Origin: Saccopteryx bilineata
Lineage: Eukaryota > Chordata > Mammalia > Chiroptera > Emballonuridae
Direction: 5' to 3'
DNA: 64,000 bases
Assembly: GCF_036850765.1 (NCBI RefSeq)
Contig: NC_089494.1
Span: 496,001-560,000 of the forward strand
Below, one piece after another: positions 24,801 to 31,920 of this stretch (position 1 is its first letter; every line of letters begins with the position of its first letter). Under the pieces are notes generated by a model that worked only from the letters and a program-made list of their open reading frames with translations, was not told the origin of the DNA and searched no databases. Made by a program: the position numbers and the translations under genes.

Positions 24801-26235
24801 AGCTTCAAAGGCCAAGACAAGGAAGACCGGGAAGGACACACGGCTGACGATACTAAGTGTCAGGGTCCCTGGACAGGCGAGCACAGGACCAAGCAAGCAG
24901 AGCGCAGAGCGGGGCCGTGGCACACCGACGGGAGGAAATCATTACATGTCAACGGCTTCTCGACTTTCTAATTGTATAGTCACAAGCTATATCCGTAGTT
25001 ATTTATGGGGGCTGGAATTAGTTAATTTTTACTTTCCTTCTTGCTTCCTGGTGTGCCACACTAATTCTTGTACAAAAAGCAGAAATTACCCTTTTGCTTA
25101 TGCATCCAATAGTAACACTGAAAGACTAAAAAAAAAAAAGGCAAAAAGAAATCTTTTTTTGTAATTTTAAACACAAGTTCTGCTTTTCTCTGCATGTCTT
25201 TTATAGCTAATTAATTTCAGGGTTTTATGCTAATCTGTGAAAACTAATGTTAATCAATTTATCAAGTCCAAAAGTGCCATCAGTTTCATCATGATAAATC
25301 ACTAGAATTTTAAATTATTATTTGATTAGTCTACTGGGAATGAGAGGCTAACTGGATTGTTCTGGATATATTTAGGAATAAGAAATAGGAAATCTGAGAT
25401 AAAAAGCTCAAAGCTTTTTTCTAAAACTCTTCATAAACTGAATATATCAGTTGCATTAGAAATAATGAATTGGCCTGACCAGGTGGTGGCGCAGTGGATA
25501 GAGTGTTGGACTGGGATGCAGAGGACCCAGGTTCGAGACCCTGAGATCGCCAGCTTGAGAGCGCGCTCATCTGGTTTCAGCAAAGCTCACCAGCTTGGAC
25601 CTAAGGTCGCTGGCTCGAGTAAGGGGTTACTCGGTCTGCTGAAGGCCCACAGTCAAGGCACATATGAGAAAGCAATCAATGAACAACTAAGGTGTCGCAA
25701 CGAAAAACTAATGATTGATGCTTCTCATCCCTCTCCGTTCCTGTCTATCCCTCTCTCTGTCTCTGTAAAATAAATTTAAAAAATAATGAATTGCCCTGGT
25801 GGCTCAGTGGTGGACTGTTAGCCCAGTGTGTAGATGTCCCAGGTTCAACTCTCAGGGCACACAGGAGAAGCGCCCATCTGCTTCTCCACCTTTTCCTTTC
25901 TCTTTCTCTCTCCCACTTCCCCTTCTGCAGCCCTGGCTCCACAGGCTTGAGAGCTGGCCTCGGACAATGAGGATGGCTCCATGGCCTCTGCCTCAGGTGC
26001 TAGAATGGCTCAGGTTGCATCGGAGCAATGGCCCCAGATGGCCAGAGCATCGCCCTCTAGTGGGCATGCCGGGTGGATCCTGGTCAGGGCACCTGTGCGA
26101 GTCTGCCTGCCTCCCCTCCTCTCACTAAAATAAATAAAAAAGAATCATATATTTTGACTGTAAACAGTTTGAGAGTATAAAGTAGTTTCTCCTCACACTG
26201 TAGACTCATGAAGTATGAGCTCTTACCTTAGACAT
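7315..26235 (-). CDS. SEPTIN2: SEPTIN2 (septin 2), complete coding region in ten exons
   Basis: Septin-family GTP-binding protein that assembles with SEPTIN6/7/9-type partners into hetero-oligomeric filaments at the cytokinetic furrow, actin bundles and ciliary base (family knowledge). Coding exons, in gene order: 26227-26235, 24281-24401, 19400-19486, 18224-18347, 17234-17486, 13811-13912, 13102-13247, 11575-11658, 8692-8749 and 7315-7416. They sum to 1086 nt, 361 residues plus stop, equal to human SEPTIN2, and every junction keeps phase. Seen in sequence: P-loop GESGLGKS (44-51), switch-I Thr78, DTPG (101-104), AKAD (about 182-185), NC-interface Phe20 and Val27, G-interface Trp260, acidic stretch after Ser218, and a C-terminal coiled coil. 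No frameshift or premature stop, so this is the functional gene and not a processed copy. Unusual: minisatellites abut the donors of coding exons 5 and 8. Confidence 0.98.
7417..8691. other. SEPTIN2 last coding intron
   Basis: Intron between coding exons 9 and 10. Unique sequence; no SINE or other gene recognised. Confidence 0.6.
8692..8749 (-). CDS. SEPTIN2: SEPTIN2 coding exon 9 (start of coiled coil)
   Basis: 58 nt. Completes Arg309 and encodes [19 protein letters not shown], the charged linker and first heptads of the C-terminal coiled coil. Acceptor CTTTTAG, donor GAG|GTGAGT. Confidence 0.96.
8750..9314. other. SEPTIN2 intron, unique part
   Basis: Part of the intron between coding exons 8 and 9. 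Nothing recognised before the nested repeat cluster at 9315. Confidence 0.5.
9315..9445 (-). mobile_element. Old SINE, fragment split by a hAT insertion
   Basis: A-rich, GAGAGA-rich tail followed by GAACATTGATCTGTTCCTG and CCTGACAGGGAATAG (minus-strand B-box region). It breaks at the 8-bp duplication TTCTAAGC (9438-9445) and resumes after 9998. Confidence 0.6.
9446..9990. mobile_element. Non-autonomous hAT-like element
   Basis: Begins CAGTGGTCGTCAAGC and ends GGTTGACTACCCCTG. Flanked by 8-bp duplications TTCTAAGC/CTCTAAGC (7 of 8 match), as expected for hAT. No transposase. Contains a younger SINE at 9746-9924; without it the element is about 350 bp. Confidence 0.75.
9746..9924 (-). mobile_element. 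Short bat SINE inside the hAT element
   Basis: Minus-strand GCCTGACCTGTGGTGGCGCA head, B-box GGTTCGAAACC and T-rich plus-strand end. Perfect 16-bp duplications AGAAAATTTTACTACT at 9730-9745 and 9925-9940. Confidence 0.92.
9999..10377 (-). mobile_element. SINE cluster, minus strand
   Basis: Continuation of the split old SINE (to about 10145, ending in a T run), then a minus-strand SINE whose head AGCCCTGGCCAGTGGCTCAG is at the right end (about 10355-10377). Its body CACCTGAGGCTGATGTG marks the long SINE type. Confidence 0.75.
10378..10862. other. SEPTIN2 intron between repeat cluster and minisatellite
   Basis: Unique sequence. Holds the in-frame stop at 10734-10736 that would end a read-through product from coding exon 8. 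Confidence 0.5.
10863..11572. repeat. 32-bp minisatellite abutting the SEPTIN2 exon 8 donor
   Basis: Units beginning GGACAAGAAGGGGYAGYG recur every 32 bp, from 10901 to the last at 11541: 21 copies without one length change. A degenerate relic unit lies at 10863-10900. Variants are a CCGG/CTGG junction and GCAGCG/GTAGTG. The array ends 2-3 nt from the exon 8 donor at 11574. On the sense strand no stop occurs in any frame. It is not a CRISPR: there are no spacers. Confidence 0.97.
11575..11658 (-). CDS. SEPTIN2: SEPTIN2 coding exon 8 (end of septin unique element)
   Basis: 84 nt, residues 281-308 plus two bases. Encodes [18 protein letters not shown] and then [10 protein letters not shown]. 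The acceptor CTTCCAG is good. The donor is CAG|GTCGTT, which keeps GT but lacks the usual purine at +3, A at +4 and G at +5. The intron runs straight into a 32-bp minisatellite from about +3. Reading through the donor stays in frame for about 280 codons. Confidence 0.95.
11659..13101. other. SEPTIN2 intron between coding exons 7 and 8
   Basis: Unique sequence. A short GGCCCTCTGTCC triplication lies at about 13028-13070. No RNA gene or mobile element recognised. Confidence 0.5.
13102..13247 (-). CDS. SEPTIN2: SEPTIN2 coding exon 7 (septin unique element, Trp260)
   Basis: 146 nt, residues 233-280 plus two bases. Encodes [20 protein letters not shown] and then [15 protein letters not shown] with Trp260, the G-interface tryptophan in the septin unique element, and ends in FLKLRTML. 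Acceptor TTTCTAG, donor AT|GTAAGA. Confidence 0.97.
13561..13740 (-). mobile_element. tRNA-derived SINE, older subfamily
   Basis: Right-end head GGCCCTGGTGTGGTAGCTCA (minus), B-box region GGTTTGATCCC and GAGA-rich plus-strand left end. In the intron between coding exons 6 and 7. Confidence 0.8.
13811..13912 (-). CDS. SEPTIN2: SEPTIN2 coding exon 6 (acidic loop, Ser218)
   Basis: 102 nt, residues 199-232, phase 0 at both ends. Encodes ILDEIEEH…[18 protein letters not shown]. Ser218 lies in an acidic casein-kinase-2-type context (DAESDEDED), a phosphorylation site reported for SEPTIN2. Residue 207 is Ser where I recall Asn in human. Acceptor CTTTCAG, donor AAG|GTTAGA. Confidence 0.97.
13913..15208. 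other. SEPTIN2 intron 5, unique part
   Basis: No exon or mobile element recognised. ORFs at 14040-14686 overlap in several frames, lack family features and have no conserved-looking start. Confidence 0.5.
15209..15505 (+). mobile_element. tRNA-derived SINE
   Basis: Head GGCCGGCTTGGTGGTGGCAC, B-box GGTTTGAAACC, body GTCAAGGCACACATGAAAAG and CT/A-rich tail. Confidence 0.85.
15508..15822 (+). mobile_element. tRNA-derived SINE with a (CT)n(CA)n tail
   Basis: Head GCCTGACCAGGCAGTGGCGC, B-box GGTTCGAAACT, body GGTCAAGGCAAGTATGAGAA. The CT tail grew into a microsatellite, (CT)n then (CA)n at 15752-15814. Head to tail with the SINE just upstream. Confidence 0.9.
15823..16790. other. SEPTIN2 intron 5, with a poly(G) run
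   Basis: Unique sequence apart from an uninterrupted run of about 17 G at 16495-16511 followed by (ACGG)n-like GACGGACAGACGGACGGACG. The run length is likely uncertain in the assembly. Confidence 0.5.
16821..17224. repeat. G/C-rich minisatellite next to the SEPTIN2 exon 5 donor
   Basis: About 15 units of 24-31 bp made of a C run, GCCCTCGCTGTGCCCAGTG and a variable C run (plus strand). The SEPTIN2 sense strand has long G runs separated by CACTGGGCACAGCGAGGGC. It starts about 10 nt inside the intron after the GTGAGC donor at 17233. Unit length varies mostly in the C runs. Confidence 0.95.
17234..17486 (-). CDS. SEPTIN2: SEPTIN2 coding exon 5 (central G domain)
   Basis: 253 nt, residues 114-198. 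Encodes the region from [16 protein letters not shown] through the G4 motif AKAD (about 182-185), which gives guanine specificity, to KERERLKKR. One conservative difference from human as I recall it is Val for Ile in RRHIVDNR. The donor is AGG|GTGAGC. Within about 10 nt of it the intron becomes a G-rich minisatellite (see 16821-17224). Confidence 0.98.
17487..18223. other. SEPTIN2 intron between coding exons 4 and 5
   Basis: Unique sequence with no mobile element or RNA gene recognised. Confidence 0.5.
18224..18347 (-). CDS. SEPTIN2: SEPTIN2 coding exon 4 (switch I to switch II)
   Basis: 124 nt, residues 73-113 and two bases of Cys114. Encodes Thr78, the switch-I threonine needed for GTP hydrolysis in catalytically active septins. 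It also encodes the G3 motif DTPG (101-104) in [13 protein letters not shown]. Acceptor CTTCTAG, donor TG|GTATGG. Confidence 0.97.
18763..19119. repeat. Three tandem copies of a 119-bp unit
   Basis: AGGGCTGTCTGTCCCTGCT starts at 18763, 18882 and 19001, exactly 119 bp apart. Copies differ at only a few positions (for example GCTGTGG/GCTATGG, CCATCCCTG/CCGTCCCGA). In the intron between coding exons 3 and 4. A 105-codon minus-strand ORF across it is a by-product. Confidence 0.95.
19400..19486 (-). CDS. SEPTIN2: SEPTIN2 coding exon 3 (P-loop)
   Basis: 87 nt, residues 44-72 plus one base. Completes Gly44 and encodes the G1 motif GESGLGKS (44-51) that binds the nucleotide phosphates, followed by [20 protein letters not shown]. 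Acceptor TTTAAG, donor CAG|GTATGA. Confidence 0.97.
19487..20040. other. SEPTIN2 intron 2, right of exon 3
   Basis: Unique sequence. A weak old SINE remnant is possible at about 19862-19950 (AGTGAGGGTTGGGGAGA…CCTGCATGTGCCCC). Confidence 0.4.
20041..20402 (-). mobile_element. Full-length bat SINE with target-site duplication
   Basis: Long type: CTCCCGCATGCGCCTGACCG near the left and the head's complement CACTGGCCAGAGC at the right. Perfect 16-bp duplications AGGCAGCCTCTTTTTA at 20025-20040 and 20403-20418. Confidence 0.93.
20432..20596 (+). mobile_element. Older tRNA-derived SINE
   Basis: Head GGCCCGGGCTGGTTAGCTTA, B-box-like GGGTCTGATCCC, body GGTCAAGGCACACATGAACA and A-rich end. Confidence 0.75.
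20604..20711 (+). mobile_element. Short older SINE fragment
   Basis: Head GAGCCCTGGCCAGACAGCTG, B-box-like GGGTTGGTCCC and an (AAAC)n tail. Confidence 0.65.
20712..21580. other. SEPTIN2 intron 2, unique part
   Basis: No mobile element or exon recognised. ORFs at 20757-21188 overlap on both strands and lack family features. Confidence 0.4.
21581..21710. repeat. Perfect 65-bp tandem duplication
   Basis: CCACCATCCAGCATAACGGT starts at 21581 and 21646. The two 65-bp copies are identical base for base except at their shared boundary, pointing to a very recent duplication or an assembly error. Confidence 0.95.
21799..22085 (-). mobile_element. tRNA-derived SINE
   Basis: Left GAGACAGAGAAAGGGACAGA and GATGAGAAGCATCAA; right end GCCTGACCAGGCGGTAGTGC on the minus strand. 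Confidence 0.85.
22086..22839. other. SEPTIN2 intron 2, unique part
   Basis: No recognised mobile element or exon. Confidence 0.4.
22840..23161. mobile_element. hAT MITE, family with TIR CAGGGGTCCCCAAACT
   Basis: 322 bp. Inverted ends CAGGGGTCCCCAAACT and AGTTTGAGGACCCCTG, with perfect 8-bp duplications CTAAAACA at 22832-22839 and 23162-23169. No coding capacity. Nearly the same sequence recurs at 33718-34052. Confidence 0.92.
23170..24280. other. SEPTIN2 intron 2, unique part and old repeat fragment
   Basis: Mostly unique. The stretch 23595-23700 (TAACAAATTACTGTAAAACT…) resembles an old, widely dispersed mammalian repeat also seen at 46.4 and 52.9 kb; class not certain. Confidence 0.35.
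24281..24401 (-). CDS. SEPTIN2: SEPTIN2 coding exon 2 (N-terminal region)
   Basis: Encodes residues 4-43 and the first base of Gly44. It holds Phe20 and Val27, which form the NC filament interface in SEPTIN2 (family knowledge), and the basic run RKSVKK (29-34), the polybasic membrane-binding region before the G domain. Acceptor TTTTAG, donor G|GTAAGA. The exon ends exactly at the start of the P-loop, the usual septin arrangement. Confidence 0.96.
24402..25471. other. SEPTIN2 intron 1 (coding), left part
   Basis: AT-rich unique sequence. The 156-codon ORF at 24694-25164 has no recognisable domain and probably occurs by chance. Confidence 0.4.
25472..25780 (+). mobile_element. tRNA-derived SINE with target-site duplication
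   Basis: Head GCCTGACCAGGTGGTGGCGC, B-box GGTTCGAGACC, body with CAAGGCACATATGAGAAAGC. Duplications AAATAATGAATT at 25460-25471 and 25781-25792. Confidence 0.92.
25793..26142 (+). mobile_element. Long-type SINE directly after another SINE
   Basis: Head GCCCTGGTGGCTCAGTGGTG, body GGAGAAGCGCCCATCTGCTT and an AAATAAA tail. It starts exactly at the end of the preceding target-site duplication and ends about 85 bp before the SEPTIN2 start-codon exon. Confidence 0.85.
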
Positions 26236-26256
26236 CTTCAGTGAAGTTCCCTCACT
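26227..26256 (-). CDS. SEPTIN2: SEPTIN2 start-codon exon (coding exon 1)
   Basis: A 30-nt exon: 21 nt of 5' UTR, then ATG at 26235-26233 and codons for Met-Ser-Lys. The acceptor is a TTTTACAG-type site just upstream of 26256 and the donor is AAG|GTAAGA. The start is preferred because it gives the N-terminus known for SEPTIN2 and the next exon follows in phase 0. The exon is too short to be found from an ORF scan. Confidence 0.93.
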
Positions 26257-26482
26257 CTGTAAAACAAAACAAACCATACGTATTCATAATGCATACACAG
26301 ATGTAACTTAGCACGCATAGGCATGAAAGACTTAGATGTAAGGCATCAATAGCCTGTTTCACTGAGATCCTCAATTATATCAAATGCTAATATAATCTCA
26401 TAGTAGATACATTAGATATGAATTAGCTGATGAAAGCAACCACACTTATGTTTATATAACTATTTCATTTTCAATATTCACT

Positions 26483-26636
26483 TTTTTAATGTTTATTTTA
26501 TTAATTTTGAGGGGAGGGGGAGAGAGATAGATGGGAACATTGATCTGTTTCTGTATATACCCTGACTGGGGATTGAACTCGCAACCTTGCACTTTAGGAC
26601 AATAGTCTAACCAACCAAGCTAATCAGCCAGGACCC
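26483..26636 (-). mobile_element. Older tRNA-derived SINE
   Basis: GAGGGGAGGGGGAGAGAGAT, then GGGGATTGAACTCGCAACC (minus-strand B-box) and AATCAGCCAGGACCC. Confidence 0.8.
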
Positions 26637-27849
26637 AACTTTACTTAATAATGAGTATGTTAGGCACTATGGCTACATCAGGAGGAGATGACCAAGTTTC
26701 CACGACCTCTGGAACTGGTCTTCTCCTCTCTTTGAACCTTTTCAACAAGAAAAGGGTGCCCAGAGCGCCCTGGGCTGGCTGCAGGGGAGACTCTTAAGAG
26801 CTCTGGAGAACTACATTTTAATACCGGAGAACAGAGCATATGGGATAGGCACTTGGGTGTTTGAGAGATGAGACGAGGTATTTGAAATTTTAATGCTAGT
26901 TTTAGAAGCCTTGAAACTTTGGGAAATGTGGGTGTGTTGGCTAACCTTTGATAGCACAGTCAAGAGATATGAATGCAGTCAAATTTTATTTCCTCTGGAG
27001 CTTAGAAACTTCATTAAAAAGCTTCTTTCACTTTTCTGCCCCTACATCCCGCAAACCTTAACACTGACTAACGCAGACCGTTTCTCTTCTGAATGAAAAT
27101 GTTTCCAACCACCTCTCAAGAAATGGGGCCCCTGCACTCCCAGGTATGGTTTGGTTAAGATAGCATTCTTAATTTTAAGCCTTTAACTCTGCGGTATTAT
27201 ATCACAGAACAGCTAGTCTTGCTTCTTTTTTTCAGTGGCCCACTAGAAGCCTCACTCTTATCTGTCAGGACGAATGAGACAGGAAGAGGAAGGTAAGATT
27301 AATATTTATATGCAGTCTGTAAACTGCTTTTTGCTCTGACAGTCACATCATTACTAAGAGTGGAAAGGGGAGTATGGAGTGAAGTCTAGAGCTCAACTTA
27401 AGGACTACTGATGACGAGCATGTGAAGTGGGATCTAAACTATCCCAACGGTTTTCAGCCTTGGTGGTGAAACGAAGATGAGCTTCAAGGAAAGAATATGG
27501 GGCAAGATGAGCAGATGAATTAGAGAAAAACACCTGTCACTGATTTATGGAAATCCTTTACTTAATGTTTTCATCAGTCTTGGACACTGAATTTTATGTC
27601 TTTCAGCATCTCTCTGCATATGATTTTCTCCTTTAATTTGTTCCAACAGCTCACTGATGGATGCTTTAGGCACATTTCTGGAATCTAATTGCCAGCATGT
27701 ATCTCACTGAAAACTTGCATTTACGTTCTTAAGAAAAACCTATAGCTATACCTAGCTTTCTTTCTTAGGTCTTCATCTGGATTTATTATTAAAGTTGTTC
27801 TATCTTCATAAAACACAGTGGGAGTGCTTGTCCTTTTTAAGTAGTGGCT
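26637..27849. other. SEPTIN2 5' UTR intron, unique part
   Basis: No gene or clear mobile element recognised. Confidence 0.4.
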
Positions 27850-28132
27850 ATGTCTGACCAGTGGTGACTCAGTGGGTAGTGTCGACCTGGGACGCTGAGG
27901 ACCCACGTTCGAGACCCCAAGGTCGCCAGATTGATTGTGGGCTCATCTGGCTAGAGCACAGGCTCACCGGTTTGTGCATGAGGTTGCTGGCTTGAGCGTG
28001 GAGTCTCCCATAGTCCATGGCTCGGCTGGAGCTCCCCCTTTATCGTCTTGGCACATATGAGAAGCAATCAATGAACAACTAAAGCGATGCAACTATGAGC
28101 TGATGCTTCTCATCTCTCTCCCTTCCTGTCTC

Positions 28133-28165
<33 letters not shown>
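27850..28165 (+). mobile_element. tRNA-derived SINE with an (AC)n tail
   Basis: GTCTGACCAGTGGTGACTCA head, B-box GTTCGAGACC, body GCACATATGAGAAGCAATCA, ending in (AC)n at 28133-28164. Confidence 0.88.
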
Positions 28166-28421
28166 AGTGGCTTATGTGATGCTGGTGTTATCTGTTCAGG
28201 ATTGGGTGAAATTCAGCTCTAATCCCACCTAGTCTTGGTCTGTTCTCACTGGTAGATCTTTTACTGGGCTGTCCAGTGGTCACTGTTCGTCAGGTTTTCT
28301 AGCCCTTGATCCCCTCAGACTTTCGAATTTGCAGCCACATTGGTATCAGTCAGTCTCCTGTACTTCTGACTGGAACTTCTTTCCTGTATGCATTTGCTTT
28401 TGTTCTTCATGGAACATCTAG

Positions 28422-28612
28422 CAGGGGTCCCCAAACTTTTACACAGGGGGCCAGTTCACTGTCCCTCAGACCGTTGGAGGGCTGCCACATACAGTGCTCC
28501 TCTCACTGACCACCAATGAAAGAGGTGTCCCTTCCAGAAGTGTGGCAGGGGGCCAGATAAATGGCCTCAGGGGGCCGCATGTGGCCCGCGGGCCATAGTT
28601 TGGGGATGCCTG
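28422..28612. mobile_element. Short hAT MITE, CAGGGGTCCCC family
   Basis: Begins CAGGGGTCCCCAAACTTTTA and ends TAGTTTGGGGATGCCTG. Reverse orientation relative to the copies at 22840 and 33718, and lacking their AT-rich middle (191 bp). No clear target-site duplication. Confidence 0.8.
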
Positions 28613-29726
28613 ATCTAAGGAATGTTTCAAAGCACCAGCTTTTGGATTTATTTAGCCTTCCACTGAGTTTTGTTCATTTCTTCATGTCCCCAGAAACAAA
28701 TTTTCAATGTTCCTTAATAATGAAATGATACAAAAGCCAAATTCTCCTGGGGCTCTATGAAGCTCTGGCTGCGTCCCATTAACTTTGCTTTTGTCTCCTT
28801 TCCGTTGCTTTCTAGAGAGCTTGTAGTTTTTGCTATAAATGCCCTTTAAGGATTATCCAGGAATGCTCCAAATTTGGAGTTATTTTTATGTCTCCCACCT
28901 AGTTTAAACAGGGCATAATTTGTAAACATCTACTATAAAAGTGTTTTTAAATTTGCTTTAATTTTCTTCAGAGCAGTTATATAATTTTTAAAAATTTCAA
29001 CTGCTTTTTTATGCCACTGACTGCAGCCCATGGTTTTCAGAGAGAAGGCCTTGATCCAGCAACACAGAATGCCACACAGTGTAACTACTTTAAACCTTGA
29101 GTGCAGACCAACTGGATGCCCCAAACCTAAGAAATGTGGTCAAATGAAAATTTTACTCTTTATGGTTGTATTCATTCTAAACGCTGGAACTTGTCTAAAT
29201 TTTTTTTTCTCCCTGACCTATGGCTTGCTTCTTCCACAAAGCAATACTCCCATTCGAATTCACATAGAGGAAATCAACTTTTACAAAACGACAACAACAA
29301 AGAAAATAATAACAAAAGGGTAAAACAGGATTCTTGGCAATATAAACATATTTTGTTGGTGGGATTTCTATTAATGAACTACCCGTAACTAGCATTCACT
29401 GTCACGTTACCCCTGTATTTGCAGACATTCCCCTAGTCCACACAACGACCCTGCAATGGAGGCCCTGGAAGGCTGCCTCGTAATCCAGAGCCCTTGGAGT
29501 GTGCTGGCATTCAGAGTCTTTGGACCTGAAGGAGACACATGTACAGTGTACTACACAACAGCCCCAAGGGCATCTGGGGCAGCACCCCGCCATCATATGC
29601 ATTTTAAGTAGTGACATGTACGACTACTAACACAAAGTGGGATAAATACAAGATAGTAAACAGCATCAACCCAATTCTGCTGCCAATGAGTTTTGGTGTC
29701 CCCTCTTTCTGTGAAAATAAGTATTT
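28613..29726. other. SEPTIN2 5' UTR intron, unique part
   Basis: AT-rich. No gene or clear mobile element recognised. Confidence 0.4.
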
Positions 29727-29828
29727 TCTTTTTTCAGCGGTCTCTGAAGTTGGGTATAAAAAGTGACCTGAAATTCTTCTTTTTTCAGCGGTCTCTGGAG
29801 TTGGGTATAAAAAGTGACATCACATTTA
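29727..29828. repeat. 51-bp tandem duplication
   Basis: CTTTTTTCAGCGGTCTCTG and GTTGGGTATAAAAAGTGAC occur twice, 51 bp apart, with a few differences. Each copy contains TATAAAAA and a polypyrimidine-CAG. In the SEPTIN2 5' intron. Confidence 0.85.
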
Positions 29829-31082
29829 TGAATGATAAAGGAAAGTACCCCCTTCCCCCTCCCCATCTCCCCAGGTCATCCTGCTAGTTCAAGGACAAAT
29901 CTGATGTGATCGAAAGGCCCTTGCTCTTTACCTCAGACTGCTGTGCTGGGCGCAATAGCAAAGTGGGAAGAGGAAAAAACTATCAAGATATCCTTTAGAG
30001 CTGAGACCATTGCCAAGATTCCTCGGAGCAACACACACAGCGAGTTAGTAGGATGCTGGGCGGTGAAAACAAAGGCTTCCTCCAAACTACCAAAAACGGA
30101 AATCACGAACTTCAACTACAAACACCAGGAAGCACCTTTTGGGACCCCTTACCCTGTTCTACCTCTCGCATCCTAACAGTAAGGCTGCTTTGGACATGAG
30201 CTTTATCCTGAGGTATTGCCACGGACTGCGTCGTTCAAGAATACTCGAGGACCTACCATGCAGAGCTCGCAGTGCTAGGCAACGGGTCCCTCATGGGCCA
30301 GTGGGCAACCAACACACAGGATGACAGAGGCTGGCGCAGGCCAACACCTACCCCAGCCGCAGGAAATCTAAACTGGGCCAACTCCTGAATAACAGAACTG
30401 GGACTAGACAAGCCAGAGGCAGAGAGGATGGGGAGGTTAACGGGGTTCCAGACAAAAGAAAGGGTTCGGGCCAAGACCAAGGGTGAGAAAATCCACAGCA
30501 ACCTAAACCAGTTTAGTGTGGCCAGCTCACGTGCCCATGGGCTGGGGACAAGTAACAGTACTGGCAAAAAAAACGAGGCCTGAGAGATGGTGCAGGTCTG
30601 TGGGTCCTGCAGACCACGTGAGAACTGGGGCTTGACGGAAAGCCAGGGTCACCGCAGGCCGGCTTCCCACCTGGCCTTCGGGGCAATAGGGGGGCCCTCT
30701 CCTTCTCTCCCCTGCTTTAGACCCGCGGCCGCGGGCCGCCTGGACCGTTAGCAAGACGACAAAGAGCTTCTCGAGGTTTCCTCTCCGCCGGCCCCCGGCG
30801 GGATGGAACGGCCCAGGCCAGGGGCGACAGAAGGGGTGGCCGCGGGACGAAAGCGCCCGCCCAGCAGGCCTCGACGTGCACTCACCCTCCTGCGGGGCGC
30901 CCAGCAACTATCTGCACGTTCGGCACCCCCCGGGGGCAATGACTGAGCCGGCTCCCCGAAATATTGTCCCGCAGGGTGAGCCCGGACACACCCTGGCGCT
31001 TCCGCCCGCGCCCGAGCTCCCGGGGGGCGGGGAGGAGACCGAGGGAGCCAAGAAGAGAAACGGAGCCGAACAGAGAAGAGCT
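29829..31082. other. SEPTIN2 5' intron running into the CpG island
   Basis: Unique sequence, increasingly GC-rich from about 30640. A minus-strand GGAGG|GTGAGT donor near 30888 could belong to an alternative 5' exon. Confidence 0.4.
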
Positions 31083-31395
31083 CGGGAAACGAGGGGTGGG
31101 GGACAGAGGAGAGTAGGGGGGGGGATAACGGGGGAGCAGAAGGAGGGACGGGAGGAGAACACGGGACAGTGAGGGGGGACAGAGGAGAGTGGGGGGGAGG
31201 GCAAGACGGGGGGCAGAGGGAGGGACGGGGGGAGGACACGGGACAGTGGGGGGGACACAGGAGAGTGGGGGAAGGGCAAGACGGGGGGCAGAGGGAGGGA
31301 CGGGGGGAGGACACGGGACAGTGGGGGGGACACAGGAGAGTAGGGGGAAGGGAAAGACGGGGGGGCAGAAGGAGGGACGGGGGGAGGGCCCAGGA
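31083..31395. repeat. About 75-bp G-rich tandem repeat in the promoter island
   Basis: Four units containing GCAAGACGGGGGGCAGAGGG and GGACACGGGACAGTGGGG, repeating at 31201, 31276 and 31352 with a degenerate first unit from about 31090. The plus strand is G-rich, the SEPTIN2 sense strand C-rich. It lies just inside the first SEPTIN2 intron if exon 1 ends at 31515. Confidence 0.9.
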
Positions 31396-31514
31396 CCGCA
31401 GGCCAGCCGGCCGCCCCTCCCCCATGCCGCGCGGTCACCCCCCGCCCACGCGCCACCGGAACGGCCGGCCGCCGTCCCGAGCAGACCCCCTGCCCTTTCT
31501 ATGTCCGCCCCTAC

Positions 31515-31600
31515 CTCGCAACCGGGCGGCGGCGGCGGCACAAACCCACAGCGAGACGCACCACCGACGAGCTGCAGGACAGCGACAGACCGAGAGCGCC
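31515..31600 (-). other. SEPTIN2: Candidate SEPTIN2 non-coding first exon
   Basis: In the CpG island the minus strand has a GCGAG|GTAGGG donor at 31515/31514 after a GCC-repeat-rich leader. The exon would splice to the start-codon exon at 26256. The upstream end is not determined. A competing donor, GGAGG|GTGAGT near 30888, could end an alternative or second 5' exon. Position and strand are as expected for the SEPTIN2 promoter, but no transcript evidence is available. Confidence 0.45.
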
Positions 31601-31754
31601 GCGGATCCGCCCTGGGCCCGCCGTCCCCTGGGCCCCGCCCCCAGGCAGATGGCGTCATCACGTCGCCCCGCCCCTTGCCAACACTTTCCTCGCCTCCGCG
31701 CGACCTGTTCTTCCTCCGCTCCCTTCCCCCCGCCCCTCGGCGCCGACTTCTGAG

Positions 31755-31766
31755 TGCGCAGGCGCC
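31755..31766. promoter_or_regulatory. NRF1-like site
   Basis: TGCGCAGGCGCC, one base off the palindromic NRF1 consensus YGCGCAYGCGCR at the central Y (G for C/T). Lies between the two divergent first exons. Confidence 0.5.
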
Positions 31767-31789
31767 AACTCGTCAGCGGTTTCCACCTC

Positions 31790-31801
31790 TGCGCACGCGC
31801 C
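31790..31801. promoter_or_regulatory. NRF1-like site
   Basis: TGCGCACGCGCC, matching the NRF1 consensus except for the last base. Second of two sites 35 bp apart, close to the plus-strand transcription start. Confidence 0.55.
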
Positions 31802-31849
31802 GTGCCCCTCCCACGGCGGTTGGCCATATAGACGCTGGGGGGTGGGGGG

Positions 31850-31920
31850 GAGGTCAAGCGTAGCCTCTTCTCCTTTACCAAGATGGCGGCTTGTCCCTGT
31901 TTCGCCACAGTTCCCACCTT
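31850..31920 (+). other. HDLBP: Candidate HDLBP non-coding first exon (5' end approximate)
   Basis: Plus-strand leader with a pyrimidine tract (CCTCTTCTCCTTT at about 31864-31876), then AAGATGGCGGC and a CACCTT|GTAAGC donor at 31920/31921. A second donor, ACAG|GTAATG, lies at 31958/31959. HDLBP encodes vigilin, a multi-KH RNA-binding protein. The gene name rests on synteny with SEPTIN2, not on coding sequence: no vigilin coding exon was found to the right edge. The ATG here opens only a short reading frame and is probably not the start. Confidence 0.5.
31880..31890 (+). promoter_or_regulatory. YY1-type downstream initiator motif
   Basis: AAGATGGCGGC, the YY1 motif that in many CpG-island promoters sits just downstream of the start site on the transcribed strand. 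Its orientation supports plus-strand transcription from about 31850-31870. Confidence 0.65.

Noticed and set aside
30748..31863. Long Pro/Ser- and Gly/Arg-rich ORFs on both strands (182-259 codons)
   Set aside because: They overlap in opposite strands across a G-rich tandem repeat and CpG island, with no domain or splice support.
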